DNA of 64,000 bases from Rhodovarius crocodyli (GCF_004005855.1 NZ_SACL01000004.1:1-64000), one strand, 5' to 3'. Counted from the stretch's first letter, positions 25,083-36,671 are shown. The notes: generated by a model from the letters alone, not told the origin. Made by a program: numbers and translations.

Positions 25083-26408
25083 ATGCCCATCGAATCCCCC
25101 CGCCGCATCAGCCTCGGCGTCTCCATGGCCGGCCTCGGCTACCATCCCGCCGCCTGGCGCCACCCCGAGACGCCCGCCGGCGGCAACATGTCGCTCGACC
25201 ACTACATCCATATGGCCCGCACGGCGGAGCGCGGGCTGTTCGACATGCTGTTCCTGGCGGATGGCGTGGGCATCCGCAATTACGACGAACCCAAGGGCGC
25301 GCAGCAGCGTTCCGCCGGGAATGTGCATTTCGAGCCGCTGACGCTGCTCTCGGCGCTGGCCATGGTCACGCGGCATGTGGGCCTCGTCGCCACCGCCTCG
25401 ACCACCTGGAACGAGCCCTATCACGTCGCCCGCAAATTCGCCTCGCTGGACCATATCAGTGGGGGCAGGGCGGGGTGGAATGTCGTCACCTCCCACACCG
25501 ACATGGAGGCGCAGAACTTCGGCGCCGCCACCCTGCCGCCGAAGGACCGCCGCTACTCCCGCGCCGAGGAGTTCGTGGAGGTGGTACGGGGCCTGTGGGA
25601 CAGCTGGGACGACGACGCCTTCCTGCGCGACCAGGCAAGCGGTCAGAACTACTTCCCCGAGCGTCGCCATGTGCTGGACCATGAGGGCGAGCATTTCCGC
25701 GTGCGCGGCCCGTTGAACGTGGCCCGCCCCCCGCAGGGTCACCCGGTAATCGTGCAGGCCGGGGCCTCCGACAGGGGGCGGGATCTGGCGGCCGCGACAG
25801 CCGATGTGATCTACGTCGCCGCACCGACCCTGCCGGAAGCGCAGGAGTTCTATGCCGATGTGAAGGGGCGCATGGCCGCCCATGGCCGCGCGCCGGAGGC
25901 CCTGCGCATCATGCCCGGCCTGCTGGCCATCGTGGGCGAGACCGAGGCCGAGGCGCGCGCGAAATACGAGCGCCTGCAATCTCTGGTCGACCCCGTGGTG
26001 GGGCTGGCGCAGCTGGCCTTCTCGATGGGCGACCTCAGCGCCTATGACGTGGACGGGCCGGTGCCGCTGCTGCCTGAATGGCGGCAGAGCCGGGGGCAGC
26101 TGATGTATGAGATGGCCCAGCGTGAGGGGCTGACCATCCGCGGCCTGTTCCTGGCCATCGCGGCCGGCAACGGCCATGCCCAGGCCATCGGCACGCCGGC
26201 GCAGATCGCGGACCAGATGCAGGAGTGGTTCGAGGCAGGCGGCGCCGACGGCTTCAACCTGCTGCCCGCCCACAGCCCCGGCGGGCTGGAGGATTTCGTG
26301 AACCTCGTGGTGCCCGAATTGCAGCGGCGCGGCCTGTACCGCACGGAATATGAGGGCGAGACCCTGCGCGACCGGCTGGGCCTGCCGCGCCCGGCCAGCC
26401 GGTACTAG
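25083..26408 (+). CDS. LLM-class flavin-dependent monooxygenase, NtaA/SnaA/DszA family
   Basis: 441 residues. A luciferase-like TIM barrel: ISLGVSMAGLGYHPAAWRHP at the N-terminus, FDMLFLADGVGI near residue 52, SGGRAGWNVVTSHTDMEAQNFG near 126, and HPVIVQAGASDRGRDLAAATAD near 220, the last three being the standard FMN and substrate loops of the nitrilotriacetate/dibenzothiophene-sulfone monooxygenase group. These enzymes use FMNH2 made by a separate reductase; none is adjacent. Substrates range over aminopolycarboxylates, sulfones and alkanesulfonates; which applies here cannot be told. Confidence 0.88.
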   Translation: MPIESPRRISLGVSMAGLGYHPAAWRHPETPAGGNMSLDHYIHMARTAERGLFDMLFLADGVGIRNYDEPKGAQQRSAGNVHFEPLTLLSALAMVTRHVGLVATASTTWNEPYHVARKFASLDHISGGRAGWNVVTSHTDMEAQNFGAATLPPKDRRYSRAEEFVEVVRGLWDSWDDDAFLRDQASGQNYFPERRHVLDHEGEHFRVRGPLNVARPPQGHPVIVQAGASDRGRDLAAATADVIYVAAPTLPEAQEFYADVKGRMAAHGRAPEALRIMPGLLAIVGETEAEARAKYERLQSLVDPVVGLAQLAFSMGDLSAYDVDGPVPLLPEWRQSRGQLMYEMAQREGLTIRGLFLAIAAGNGHAQAIGTPAQIADQMQEWFEAGGADGFNLLPAHSPGGLEDFVNLVVPELQRRGLYRTEYEGETLRDRLGLPRPASRY

Positions 26409-27181
26409 CCGAAGGCCTGGCTGGCCAGGGCGAACACGCCGCGCCGGGGCAGGGCGCGGCCCAGCCGCATGGCCTGGGGCTCGCTGGTCATGGGCAGGCC
26501 AAGGCCCGTCAGCCAGGCCGACAGTGCGTCATCGGCCAGGATGTCGAGCCGCGTATAGGCGCCGGGCCGCAGCAGCGCCGCGATCAGTGCCTGTGCTCCG
26601 GCCAGGTCGGGGGCGATGACCGGGCCGATCACCTCGCCCTTGCCGAAGGGGCGGCGCAGGGCATAGCCGCTGCCATCCGCCAGCATCACGGCCTGGCTGA
26701 CCGGCCACAGCGCCCGCAGCACCGGCGCGCGGCCGGCGCCGTGGGCAGCCATGTCCAGGGCCAAGGCACTGTCTAGATCGCCCGGGCAAGTAGCGGCCAA
26801 CGGGGCCGTTTCCAGCGCCACGCCCTGATGCTGCCGCTGCCTGTGTGAGGGCTCAAAGCCCAGGCTACGATAAAGGGGCTCGCCCGCGCGGGTGGAAACC
26901 AGTGATACCGAGCACCCGGCCAAGGGCTCCAGCACCGCCTGCATCAGCCGCCGGCCGATGCCCTGGCCTTGCCGCGCCGGGTCGACCATCACCAGCCCGA
27001 TGCTGGCGGCCGCCTCACCCATGCGCCAGAACAGCGCGCAGGCCGACAGGTCACCCAGCGCCAGCCCCTCGCCGCAGCCGGCCATCAGGGACCAGTCCTC
27101 CAGCCGATGCGGCCAGCCGACGGATTGTGAGAGGGCATGCGCGGCGGGGATGTCCCCCGCCGTGAAGGGGCGGAAATTCAC
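26405..27181 (-). CDS. GNAT-family N-acetyltransferase, two-domain
   Basis: 258 residues. The N-terminal half is a GNAT fold with the acetyl-CoA pyrophosphate loop in [20 protein letters not shown] near residues 66-85 and [10 protein letters not shown] near 104. The C-terminal half ([22 protein letters not shown]) matches the second, degenerate acetyltransferase-like domain seen in a subset of bacterial GNATs. It starts with GTG at 27179-27181, overlapping the kdsA stop by four bases (GTGA), so it is coupled to the pyrG-kdsA transcript. The substrate is unknown. Confidence 0.82.
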   Translation of the reverse strand: MNFRPFTAGDIPAAHALSQSVGWPHRLEDWSLMAGCGEGLALGDLSACALFWRMGEAAASIGLVMVDPARQGQGIGRRLMQAVLEPLAGCSVSLVSTRAGEPLYRSLGFEPSHRQRQHQGVALETAPLAATCPGDLDSALALDMAAHGAGRAPVLRALWPVSQAVMLADGSGYALRRPFGKGEVIGPVIAPDLAGAQALIAALLRPGAYTRLDILADDALSAWLTGLGLPMTSEPQAMRLGRALPRRGVFALASQAFG

Positions 27182-28007
27182 CCCTTGGACAGCGCGTCGA
27201 ACGCCTTCAGCCGCGCGATCAGCGCCGGCATTTCCCGCAGCGGGATCATGTTGGGGCCATCGGAGGGCGCGTGGTCCGGGTCCTCATGGCATTCGATGAA
27301 CACCGCCGCCACGCCCACGGCGACCGCCGCGCGCGCCAGAACGGGGGCGAATTCGCGCTGCCCGCCGCTGCTGCCGCCCTGCCCACCCGGCTGCTGCACC
27401 GAGTGCGTCGCGTCATAGACCACCGGATAGCCGGTGCCCGCCATGATCGGCAGGGAACGCATGTCGCTGACCAGCGTGTTGTAGCCGAAGCTGGCCCCGC
27501 GCTCGCACAGCAGGATGCGCTCATTGCCGGTGCTGGCGATCTTGGCCGCCACGTTCACCATGTCCCAGGGTGCCAGGAACTGGCCCTTCTTCACGTTGAT
27601 CGCGGCACCGGTTTCGCCGGCCGCCAGCAGCAGGTCGGTCTGGCGCGACAGGAAGGCCGGGATCTGCAGCACGTCCACCGCCTCGGCGGCGGGGGCGCAT
27701 TGCTCGGCCGTGTGCACGTCGGTCAGCGTGGGCAGGCCGGTGCGCTCGCGCACTTCGGCCAGGATCGACAGCCCCTCCGCCATGCCGATGCCGCGCTGCG
27801 CCTTCACGCTGGTGCGGTTCGCCTTGTCGAAGGAGGACTTGTAGATCATCGGCACGCCCGCCGCCTTCGCCATGGCGGCGATGGCGTCGGCGGTCTCCAG
27901 CGCATGGGCGCGGCTTTCGATCTGGCAGGGGCCGCAGATGAAGGCCAGCGGCAGCCCGTTGCCGATCGTGATCGGCCCGACCTTCACATCGATCTTCCCT
28001 GGGGGCA

Positions 28008-28008
<1 letters not shown>
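27178..28008 (-). CDS. kdsA: 3-deoxy-8-phosphooctulonate synthase
   Basis: 276 residues. KdsA condenses phosphoenolpyruvate with arabinose 5-phosphate to make KDO 8-phosphate for lipopolysaccharide. Diagnostic stretches are [16 protein letters not shown] near residue 23, [12 protein letters not shown] near 55, and [15 protein letters not shown] near 200. The ATG at 28006-28008 shares one base with the stop of pyrG. A longer frame extends upstream but lies inside pyrG and has no similarity. The pyrG-kdsA order is common in proteobacteria; enolase, often next, is replaced here by the GNAT gene. Confidence 0.95.
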
Positions 28009-30013
<2,005 letters not shown>

Positions 30014-31504
30014 TCAGGCCCGCCCCTTCCGGAACGCCAGGAACAGCGGCCACAGCAGCGCGCCCACCGTCAGCACCCACAGCCCGATCGACACCGGGCT
30101 TTCCACCAGCGCGCTGACCGCGCCGTCGGAGAGCGCCAGCGCGCGCCGCAGATTGTCCTCCAGCATGCGCCCCAGCACGAAGCCGAGAACGATGGGCACC
30201 AGCGGGATGTCCATCTTGCGGAACAGCCAGCCTAGCACGCCGAACACCACCGACATGATCAGGTCGAAGGCGGAGTTGGAGGCCGCGTAGACGCCCGCGA
30301 AGGACAGCGCCAGCACGCCCGGATACAGCACGCTGGCCGGCACGCTCAGCAGGCGGGCGAACACGCCCACCAGCGGCAGGTTCAGCGCCAGCAGCAGCAC
30401 GTTGCCCACATACATCGAGGCGATCAGGCCCCAGGCCACCTCGGGCTTCTGCTCGAACAGCAGGGGCCCCGGGGTGATGTTGTACATCAGCAGCGCGCCC
30501 AGCAGCACGGCCGTGGTGCCGGAACCCGGGATGCCCAGGCTGAGCATCGGCACCAGGTTGCCGATCTGCGCCGCATTGTCGGCGGTCTCGGGGGCCGCCA
30601 CGCCGCGCATGTCGCCCTGGCCGAATTTGCCGTTGCCCTCGTTGATGCGCTTCTCGGCCGTGTAGGAGAGCGCCGAGGCGACCGAGGCACCCGCGCCCGG
30701 CAGCACGCCGATGACGAAGCCGATGCCGGTCGCGCGCATCATGGCGGGCAGGCAGAACACCAGCTCCTTCGCCGTCAGGCGCTGCCCGCCGCCGATCTTG
30801 GCGGCTTCCGCGCGCATGGTGGTCTCCACCAGCAGCAGGATCTCGCCGATGGCGAACAGGCCGATGGCCAGCACGGTAAAGTCGATGCCGCCCAGCATCT
30901 CCAGACTGCCGAAGGTGAAGCGTTCCACCCCCGTGCCGCTGTCCACGCCGATCAGCGCCAGCATGATGCCGAAGCAGCCGGCCCCCCAGGCCTTGGGCGC
31001 GGAAACGCCACCCACGGCACCCAGCAGCGACAGCGCGAAGGCGATCAGCGCCACGTAGTCGGCCGGCGAGAAGGCGACCGCGATCTTGGCCAGCGGCACC
31101 GACATGAAGGTCATGGCCACGACCGACAGCGTCGCGCCCACGAAGCTGCCGATGCCCGAAATGGCCAGCGCCGCGCCGCCGCGGCCCTGCTTGGCCAGCG
31201 GGTGGCCGTCCAGCGTGGTCAGCACGGCCGATGGCTCGCCCGGCATGTTCAGCAGAATGGCCGTGATGCGCCCGCCATAGCCCGAGCCGTAATAGACGGC
31301 GGCAAGCAGGATCAGCGCGCTTTCGGGCGGCAGGCGCAGTGCCAGGCAGAAGGGCAGCAGAAGTGCTATGGCATTCAGCGGGCCGATGCCCGGCAGCACG
31401 CCGATGGCGGTGCCGACGATGCAGCCCACCAGCGCCAGCATGATGTTGAAGGGCGTGAGCGCGACCGCGAAGCCGCCGCCCAGCGCCGAAAGCGTCTCCA
31501 TCAT
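30014..31504 (-). CDS. tctA: tripartite tricarboxylate transporter, large permease TctA
   Basis: 496 residues, about twelve hydrophobic segments. The family signature is near the N-terminus: VGCIVGTAIGVLPGIGPLNA followed by YGSGYGGRITAILLNMPGEP, and a repeat of the same pattern mid-protein (IGVLPGAGASVASALSY). It moves the ligand delivered by TctC across the inner membrane using an ion gradient. Its start overlaps the tctB stop by four bases (ATGA). Confidence 0.94.
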   Translation of the reverse strand: MMETLSALGGGFAVALTPFNIMLALVGCIVGTAIGVLPGIGPLNAIALLLPFCLALRLPPESALILLAAVYYGSGYGGRITAILLNMPGEPSAVLTTLDGHPLAKQGRGGAALAISGIGSFVGATLSVVAMTFMSVPLAKIAVAFSPADYVALIAFALSLLGAVGGVSAPKAWGAGCFGIMLALIGVDSGTGVERFTFGSLEMLGGIDFTVLAIGLFAIGEILLLVETTMRAEAAKIGGGQRLTAKELVFCLPAMMRATGIGFVIGVLPGAGASVASALSYTAEKRINEGNGKFGQGDMRGVAAPETADNAAQIGNLVPMLSLGIPGSGTTAVLLGALLMYNITPGPLLFEQKPEVAWGLIASMYVGNVLLLALNLPLVGVFARLLSVPASVLYPGVLALSFAGVYAASNSAFDLIMSVVFGVLGWLFRKMDIPLVPIVLGFVLGRMLEDNLRRALALSDGAVSALVESPVSIGLWVLTVGALLWPLFLAFRKGRA

Positions 31505-31929
31505 AGCGGGAGAATCCCCTTGGGCAGCGGCAGATCAAGGATCTTGTCGAACAGCACCCACAGCGTCACGGCGGTGATGACGGCCACCGCCGCCGCGAAC
31601 AGGATGCGGGCGCCGAACAGCAGCGCGATGGCCAGCGCCAGCAGCGCGGTGGCCGGCATGAAGCCCAGCGGCTCCATCAGCAGCGCATAGGCCAGCATGG
31701 CCACCACCATCAGCGGCGGGGCGAACTTGCGCTCGATGGGCTCGAACCGATGGGTGGGGTTGATGACCAGAAGGCCGCCGCACACCATCAGGATCAGCGC
31801 GACGGTCACCGGAAAGGGCGTGGGCCCCAGCGGGTCGGCGGCGAAGGGCACCACCAGGTTCCATGCCGACCACGCCGCGACGGCGCCGACCAGCACGAAA
31901 CCCAGGCCGAGGAGGCGGTCGGCGATCAT
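31501..31929 (-). CDS. tctB: tripartite tricarboxylate transporter, small permease TctB
   Basis: 142 residues with four hydrophobic segments (RLLGLGFVLVGAVAAW; PFPVTVALILMVCGGLLV; PLMVVAMLAYALLM; the C-terminal FAAAVAVITAVTLWVLF), the standard TctB layout. The ATG at 31927-31929 is chosen because upstream frame is antisense-like, non-hydrophobic sequence lying within tctC. It overlaps tctC by four bases and tctA by four bases, giving a tightly coupled tctC-tctB-tctA operon. Confidence 0.9.
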   Translation of the reverse strand: MIADRLLGLGFVLVGAVAAWSAWNLVVPFAADPLGPTPFPVTVALILMVCGGLLVINPTHRFEPIERKFAPPLMVVAMLAYALLMEPLGFMPATALLALAIALLFGARILFAAAVAVITAVTLWVLFDKILDLPLPKGILPL

Positions 31930-32915
31930 TGCGCCGGCACGATCCCGACATCGCGGGCGAGCTGGCGGTATTCCGCCGTGCGCGCCTTGGCGAAGGCGGA
32001 GAACTCCTCGCCCACCATGTTGAACTCGAAAAGGCCCTGGGCATTGCGCTGCTCGGCCCAGTTGGGGTGGGCCTGCAGGCGGCGGATGGCGTCCACCCAC
32101 CAGGTGTAGGCGGCGTCGGGCATCTGCGGCGGGCCGTAGAAGCCGCGCACGATGGGCCATTCAATGTTCACGCCCTGCTCCTTGGCCGTCGGCACATCGG
32201 CCAGCACGCCGGGCAGGCGGTTGGGCGACAGCACGGCCAGGATCTTGATCTCGCGCGCCTCATACTGGCCGCGGATCTCGGACGCATCGCCGGGGAAGAC
32301 CTGGATATGGCCGCCCAGCAGGGCCGCCATGGCGGCACCGCCGCCCTCGAAGGGAACGTAGCGCATGCGGCGCGGGTCCTGGCCGGCGGCGCGCGCCACC
32401 AGCGCGACCTTGGTCCAGTCCTGGCTGCCGACCGCGCCCGAGGAACCCACGGGAATGCCCGCGACGTTCTGGCGGAAGCCGTTCATCAGGTCCTGCAGGT
32501 TGTTGAACGGGCTGTCGCGCTTCACGCAGATCACGCCGTAATCGGCGCCGATCGCGCCGATCCAGCGCACGTCGTTCTCACCGAAGCGCCCGAAGCGGCC
32601 CTGGGCCATGTTGAGCCAGGAGCCGGTGGAGAACGCCACGATCACGTTCGGGTCCGAACGGCGCTGCGCGTTGATGTTGTTGATGGCCACCGCGCCGATG
32701 CCGCCGGGCATGTTCTGGGTGCGGATGGGCACGGGGGAGATGCCCGTTTCCTGCAGCACGCGCGTGGTCAGGCGGCAGGTGATGTCGAAGCCGCCGCCCG
32801 GCGCCGCGGGCGCGATGCATTCCGGATTCTGCGGCGTGAAGCCCTGGGCGGACACCAGCCCGGGTGCCGAGAAGGGCAGGGCAGTGGCGGCTGCGATGAC
32901 GCTACGGCGTTGCAT
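31926..32915 (-). CDS. tctC: tripartite tricarboxylate transporter receptor TctC
   Basis: 329 residues. The leader MQRRSVIAAATALPFSAPGLVSA exports it to the periplasm. PECIAPAAPGGGFDITCRL near residue 32 replaces the usual VPxxPGG loop; TQNMPGGIGAVA near 66 and VPFEGGGAAMAALLGGHIQV are typical. It differs clearly from the orphan receptor at 3915 (low visible similarity), so the two probably bind different acids. GGGGAG lies about eight bases before the ATG. First gene of the tctCBA operon. Confidence 0.9.
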   Translation of the reverse strand: MQRRSVIAAATALPFSAPGLVSAQGFTPQNPECIAPAAPGGGFDITCRLTTRVLQETGISPVPIRTQNMPGGIGAVAINNINAQRRSDPNVIVAFSTGSWLNMAQGRFGRFGENDVRWIGAIGADYGVICVKRDSPFNNLQDLMNGFRQNVAGIPVGSSGAVGSQDWTKVALVARAAGQDPRRMRYVPFEGGGAAMAALLGGHIQVFPGDASEIRGQYEAREIKILAVLSPNRLPGVLADVPTAKEQGVNIEWPIVRGFYGPPQMPDAAYTWWVDAIRRLQAHPNWAEQRNAQGLFEFNMVGEEFSAFAKARTAEYRQLARDVGIVPAQ

Positions 32916-33169
32916 GCGGGTGCTCCCCAACGAATGGCGGCCGGCGCGCCGTTTGCGCGCCAGCTCATGCGCACTCGTTGCAGCAATCCGCATGTGCAAG
33001 CAAGACAGGATGTTGCGCAGAGGGCGGGGCACGCATGCGCAATGTTGCATTGCAGCAAATGTGGGCGCCCGATGCTGCGTCGCGCGGAATTCGGGCGCGC
33101 GCCGCTGTGTCAGCGCTTGCACGGCGCATGCCCGGGGCAGGGCAGCCATGTCGGCCCCGCATGCTCGAT
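32916..33169. promoter_or_regulatory. tctCBA upstream region with two TTGCAGCAA palindromes
   Basis: 254 bases without a gene. The odd-length palindrome TTGC-A-GCAA occurs twice, at 32978-32986 and 33050-33058, 72 bases apart. Related TTGCGCA and TGCGCA elements lie between them. The pair lies 60-145 bases upstream of tctC, so it is a good candidate operator. No regulator gene is adjacent. The FAD oxidase gene on the same strand ends at 33170. Confidence 0.45.
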
Positions 33170-34492
33170 TCAGGCCGCGATACGTTCCACGGCATCAAGC
33201 ATGCGATACCAGTTGCCGATGAAGGGCAGCACCAGGTTGGGATTGCCGCGATAGAGCGGGCGCGTCGGGAAATCGATGTCGTCCAGCGCGAAGGGTGCAT
33301 TGGCGGCCCCCGCGATCTTCAGCCCCACCTGATGGCCGATCCAGCTCGCCATCGCGACACCATTGCCCTGGCAGCCGCCGGCGTAGAACACGCCCTCATG
33401 CTCACCGATATGGCGCAGCCCGTCGAAGGTGAAGGAGACATTGCCGGTCCAGGCATGGGTGATCTTCACGCCGGCCAATTCGGGAAAGACGTTCGTCATC
33501 ATCCGATAGAGGCCGGGCGCTGCCTCCTCCGGCTTCATGGGAGAGAAGCTGACACGGCCGCCGTAAAGGACGCGCCTGCCGTCGGGCGACGGACGGAAAT
33601 AGCTCAGCACCCGTCGGGTATCGCCGATCATCCGCTTCCTGGGGAACAGGCGCTCGATCAGTTCGGGGTCCAGCTCCTCGGTCGCGATGAGGAAGCTGGC
33701 GAGCGGCACCATGCGGCGCGCGAACCAGGGGTTGGGCGTCTTGCCCTCGGGCGAGAGGCTGTAGCCGTTGGTGGCGGTCAGGATCTTCGCCGCGCGCATC
33801 TCGCCCCGGCTGGTTGTCAGGCGCCAGCCGCTGCCCTCGGGCTTCCAGCCGTTCACCCGCACCCGGTCCACCAGCCGCGCGCCGGCGCGTTCGGCCGCCG
33901 CGGCCAGGCCGCGCGCGTATTTGGCGGGGTGCATGCTGCCGCTCGCCTCGGCGATCATGCCGCCATGGTAATAGTCGCTGCCCAGCGCCTCGCGCTGCTG
34001 CGCGCGGGGCACCATGCGGGTGGGCATGCCCGTGATACGCGCAAGCGTCGCGGCACCCGCTTCCTGGCCTTGATAGTGCTTGGGCGTCCAGGCGGCGGTG
34101 AAGCGGCCGCAGCGCACATAATCGGCATCGATGCCTTCCCGCGTCAGCAGTTCCTCGATGAAGGGGAAGCTCGCGTTGCAGGCGGCGGCGATCTCCTCCG
34201 CCTTCCGCTCGCCGAAGGCCGCGCGGGCCTCGGCCAGGGACAGCTTCATGCCGCCCGACACCATGCCGCCGGAACGCGAGGAAGCGCCCCAGCCGATGCG
34301 CTCGGCATCCAGCACCGTCACCTCATGACCGAGCCGCGCCAGGGTGAGGGCCGCATTGAGCCCCGCATAGCCGCCGCCCACCACGGCCACCTGCGTCTCG
34401 GCAGGCAGGTCGGCCGGCCGCTCGACGGGCTCGGCGGCCTCCCACCAGTAGGGGGTGGTCTTGAAGCCGGGCGCGAGGATGTCGTTGCGCAT
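33170..34492 (-). CDS. FAD-dependent amine/D-amino-acid oxidase, DadA/PuuB-like
   Basis: 440 residues. The FAD-binding loop VAVVGGGYAGLNAALTLARLGHEVTVLDA-type segment begins near residue 35. GWGASSRSGGMVSGG near 68 and the closing FYAGGCQGNGVAMASWIGHQVG near 390 are typical of the DAO superfamily, closest in feel to gamma-glutamylputrescine oxidase and related enzymes found with polyamine-type ABC transporters. Such enzymes deaminate secondary or primary amines to aldehydes or keto acids with release of peroxide. It is divergent from the transporter block beginning at 34631, with a 138-base shared promoter region. Confidence 0.85.
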   Translation of the reverse strand: MRNDILAPGFKTTPYWWEAAEPVERPADLPAETQVAVVGGGYAGLNAALTLARLGHEVTVLDAERIGWGASSRSGGMVSGGMKLSLAEARAAFGERKAEEIAAACNASFPFIEELLTREGIDADYVRCGRFTAAWTPKHYQGQEAGAATLARITGMPTRMVPRAQQREALGSDYYHGGMIAEASGSMHPAKYARGLAAAAERAGARLVDRVRVNGWKPEGSGWRLTTSRGEMRAAKILTATNGYSLSPEGKTPNPWFARRMVPLASFLIATEELDPELIERLFPRKRMIGDTRRVLSYFRPSPDGRRVLYGGRVSFSPMKPEEAAPGLYRMMTNVFPELAGVKITHAWTGNVSFTFDGLRHIGEHEGVFYAGGCQGNGVAMASWIGHQVGLKIAGAANAPFALDDIDFPTRPLYRGNPNLVLPFIGNWYRMLDAVERIAA

Positions 34493-34630
34493 GACGGGAT
34501 GCCTCGCCGAGAAATTTCTGTGCGGGGAAGCATTTCCGCGCCGATGCGTTTCGTGCAACCCTCCCTTGCGGTGTGGCGTGGTTCTTGCATGCGCCAAGCC
34601 ACCGCTCGTGGGGAGCATGGGAGAGGTTTC
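34493..34630. promoter_or_regulatory. divergent promoter region between the oxidase and the ABC transporter block
   Basis: 138 bases between two divergent starts. It contains the perfect palindrome AGAAATTTCT at 34510-34519 and CTTG-CATGCGC-CAAG at about 34594-34608. These are candidate operator elements for joint control. GGGAGAGG precedes the ATG at 34631 by about seven bases and is the ribosome-binding site. Confidence 0.4.
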
Positions 34631-35734
34631 ATGTTGCAGAGTTTCCAGCAGGATTGCATCGCGCTGCTGCGCGAGAAGCTGGCCAAGGGTCAGATAGACC
34701 GCCGCCAGCTGATGGCGGGCCTGGCCGCGCTGGGTGTCGCCCCGGCCGCAGGTGCCCAAGCACAAGGCACCCGTGACATCGTGATGGTCAATTGGGGCGG
34801 CCTGGCCAACCAGGGCTTCGGCCAGTTCTACGGCGATCCGTTCTCCGCCGCGAACCCCGGCTATCGCGTCGTGCAGGACAGCACCGGCCCGTCGGTCGGC
34901 CGCATCCGCTCGATGGTCGAGAGCCGCCGCGTGACCTGGGACGTCTGCGACAGCTCGGCCACCGGCGCCGTGCTGCTGGGCGGGCTCGGGATGGCCGAGA
35001 AGATCGACTACTCCGTGGTGAAGCGCGAGGACGCGATCGGCCCGACCTTCACGATGGAATACGGCGTGGCGCCGTACTCCTTCTCCTCGGTGCTGGTCTA
35101 TGACAGCTCCAAGTTCCCGACCGCGCCGACCAGCTGGGCCGATTTCTGGGACCTGCGGAAGTTCCCCGGCAAGCGCCTGCTGCGCCGCGACGCGACCTGC
35201 GTGCTCGAAGCCGCCTCCATGTCGCTCGGCAAGCCGCTGAACGCGGTCTACCCGATCGACACCCGCGGCGCGCTGTCGCAGGTCGAGAAGATCCGCCGCG
35301 ACTGCGTGTACTGGAACGGCGGCGCCGAGAGCGAGCAGTTCATCCGCACCGGTGAGGCGGTGATGGGCCAGATCTGGCACACCCGCGCCTCCGTCCTGCA
35401 GCGTGAGAGCAACGGCCGGTTCAAGTTCATCTGGAACCAGGGCATCCTGCAGCCGGGCATCCAGGTGGTGCCGAAGGGCAACCCGGCGGGGGCCGCCGTG
35501 CAGCGCTTCCTGGCCAGCATGATGGCCAATGCCGACGGCCAGGTCGGCCTGCTGGGCCTGCTGGGCAACGGCCCGACCAACCCCAACGCCGCGTCCCGCG
35601 TGCCGGCCGAGCTGAAGCAGTTCAACCCGACCGACCCGGCGAATGCCGCGCTGCAGGTGCCGCTGGACGGCAACTGGTGGGGTGCCAACTACCAGCGCGT
35701 GAACCAGGACTTCCTGGACACCGTGACGGGTTGA
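34631..35734 (+). CDS. periplasmic binding protein of a spermidine/putrescine-type ABC transporter
   Basis: 367 residues. A late twin-arginine signal, RRQLMAGLAALG at residues 24-35, ends in AGAQAQ, so Tat export is likely. The mature protein has the PotD-like pattern VNWGGLANQGFGQFYGDPF, WDVCDSSATGAVLLG and YSSVLVYDSS-type beta strands, with GEAVMGQIWHTRA in the second lobe. Relatives bind polyamines, but also amino-sulfonates, opines and other small amines. It heads the plus-strand block; potA-, potB- and potC-like partners follow after two enzyme genes. Confidence 0.86.
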   Translation: MLQSFQQDCIALLREKLAKGQIDRRQLMAGLAALGVAPAAGAQAQGTRDIVMVNWGGLANQGFGQFYGDPFSAANPGYRVVQDSTGPSVGRIRSMVESRRVTWDVCDSSATGAVLLGGLGMAEKIDYSVVKREDAIGPTFTMEYGVAPYSFSSVLVYDSSKFPTAPTSWADFWDLRKFPGKRLLRRDATCVLEAASMSLGKPLNAVYPIDTRGALSQVEKIRRDCVYWNGGAESEQFIRTGEAVMGQIWHTRASVLQRESNGRFKFIWNQGILQPGIQVVPKGNPAGAAVQRFLASMMANADGQVGLLGLLGNGPTNPNAASRVPAELKQFNPTDPANAALQVPLDGNWWGANYQRVNQDFLDTVTG

Positions 35735-36669
35735 GCACGCTCGTCATCAAGTCGGGCGGGGAGAAGGGTTTCGCGGAGTGGCAGCGCCACTTCGCGGAGC
35801 TGGCCCCGGGCCTGGCGACGTATTACTGGGCGGATCCGAGTTTCGATCGCGCCCAGGCGGATTATGCCCTGGTGTGGGAACCCGAGCCTGGCGCGCTGGC
35901 CGCCATGCCGAACCTGCGCTGTATCTTCAGTTCCGGTGCCGGCGTGGACCATGTCGTCCATGACCCGGCCTTTCCGAAGCACATCCCGCTGTACCGGATG
36001 ACCCCCGGCGCCGCCGCGCAGCGCATGGGTGAGTTCGTGTGCTGGGCCGTGCTGCACCTGCTGCGCGACGGACCGCGCATCGAGGCGCAGTCCCGCGAGA
36101 AGAAGTGGGAGGAGTTCGAACGGCCCTCGGCCTCCGAGATGCGCGTGGGCGTGATGGGCCTGGGCGCGCTCGGCGCGCGCGCGGCGGAGATGCTGGTGGC
36201 GCTCGGCTTCCAGGTCGCCGGCTGGTCGCGCTCGGCCAAGGACATCGCGGGCGTCGAGAGCTTCTCCGGCGAGGAGGGCTTCGCCCCCTTCCTGGCGCGC
36301 ACCGACATCCTGGTCTGCCTGCTGCCCAGCACGCCGGCCACGCGGCACATCCTGTCGGCACCGCTGTTCGCGCAGCTGCCCCGCGGCGCCATGCTGGTGA
36401 ACGTCGCGCGCGGCGCGCACCAGAAGATGGAGGACGTGATCGCCGCGCTCGACGACGGCACGCTGTCCTATGCCCTGATCGACGTGTTCGAGAAGGAACC
36501 CCTGCCGCAGGACAGCCCGGCCTGGACGCATCCGCGCCTGGTGGTGACGCCCCATGTGGCCAGCACCCCCAACAAGCGCGAGCGCGCGACGCACGTGCTG
36601 CATCTGATCCAGGAAATCGAGGCCGGGCGCGAACCGCCCAGCCGCTTCAACCCAGAGACTGGTTACTGA
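35731..36669 (+). CDS. D-2-hydroxyacid dehydrogenase, glyoxylate/hydroxypyruvate reductase A-like
   Basis: 312 residues, the GhrA length. TTG at 35731 is the likely start; it overlaps the previous stop by four bases (TTGA) and gives the expected N-terminus STLVIKSGG. The NAD(P) loop GVMGLGALGARAAEML lies near residue 150. Catalytic residues of the family are in place: Arg in NVARGAHQ, Glu in DVFEKEPLP and His in VVTPHVAS. It reduces glyoxylate, hydroxypyruvate or a similar 2-oxo acid in the cytoplasm, probably an intermediate from the imported substrate. Confidence 0.87.
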   Translation: MSTLVIKSGGEKGFAEWQRHFAELAPGLATYYWADPSFDRAQADYALVWEPEPGALAAMPNLRCIFSSGAGVDHVVHDPAFPKHIPLYRMTPGAAAQRMGEFVCWAVLHLLRDGPRIEAQSREKKWEEFERPSASEMRVGVMGLGALGARAAEMLVALGFQVAGWSRSAKDIAGVESFSGEEGFAPFLARTDILVCLLPSTPATRHILSAPLFAQLPRGAMLVNVARGAHQKMEDVIAALDDGTLSYALIDVFEKEPLPQDSPAWTHPRLVVTPHVASTPNKRERATHVLHLIQEIEAGREPPSRFNPETGY

Positions 36670-36671
36670 CC

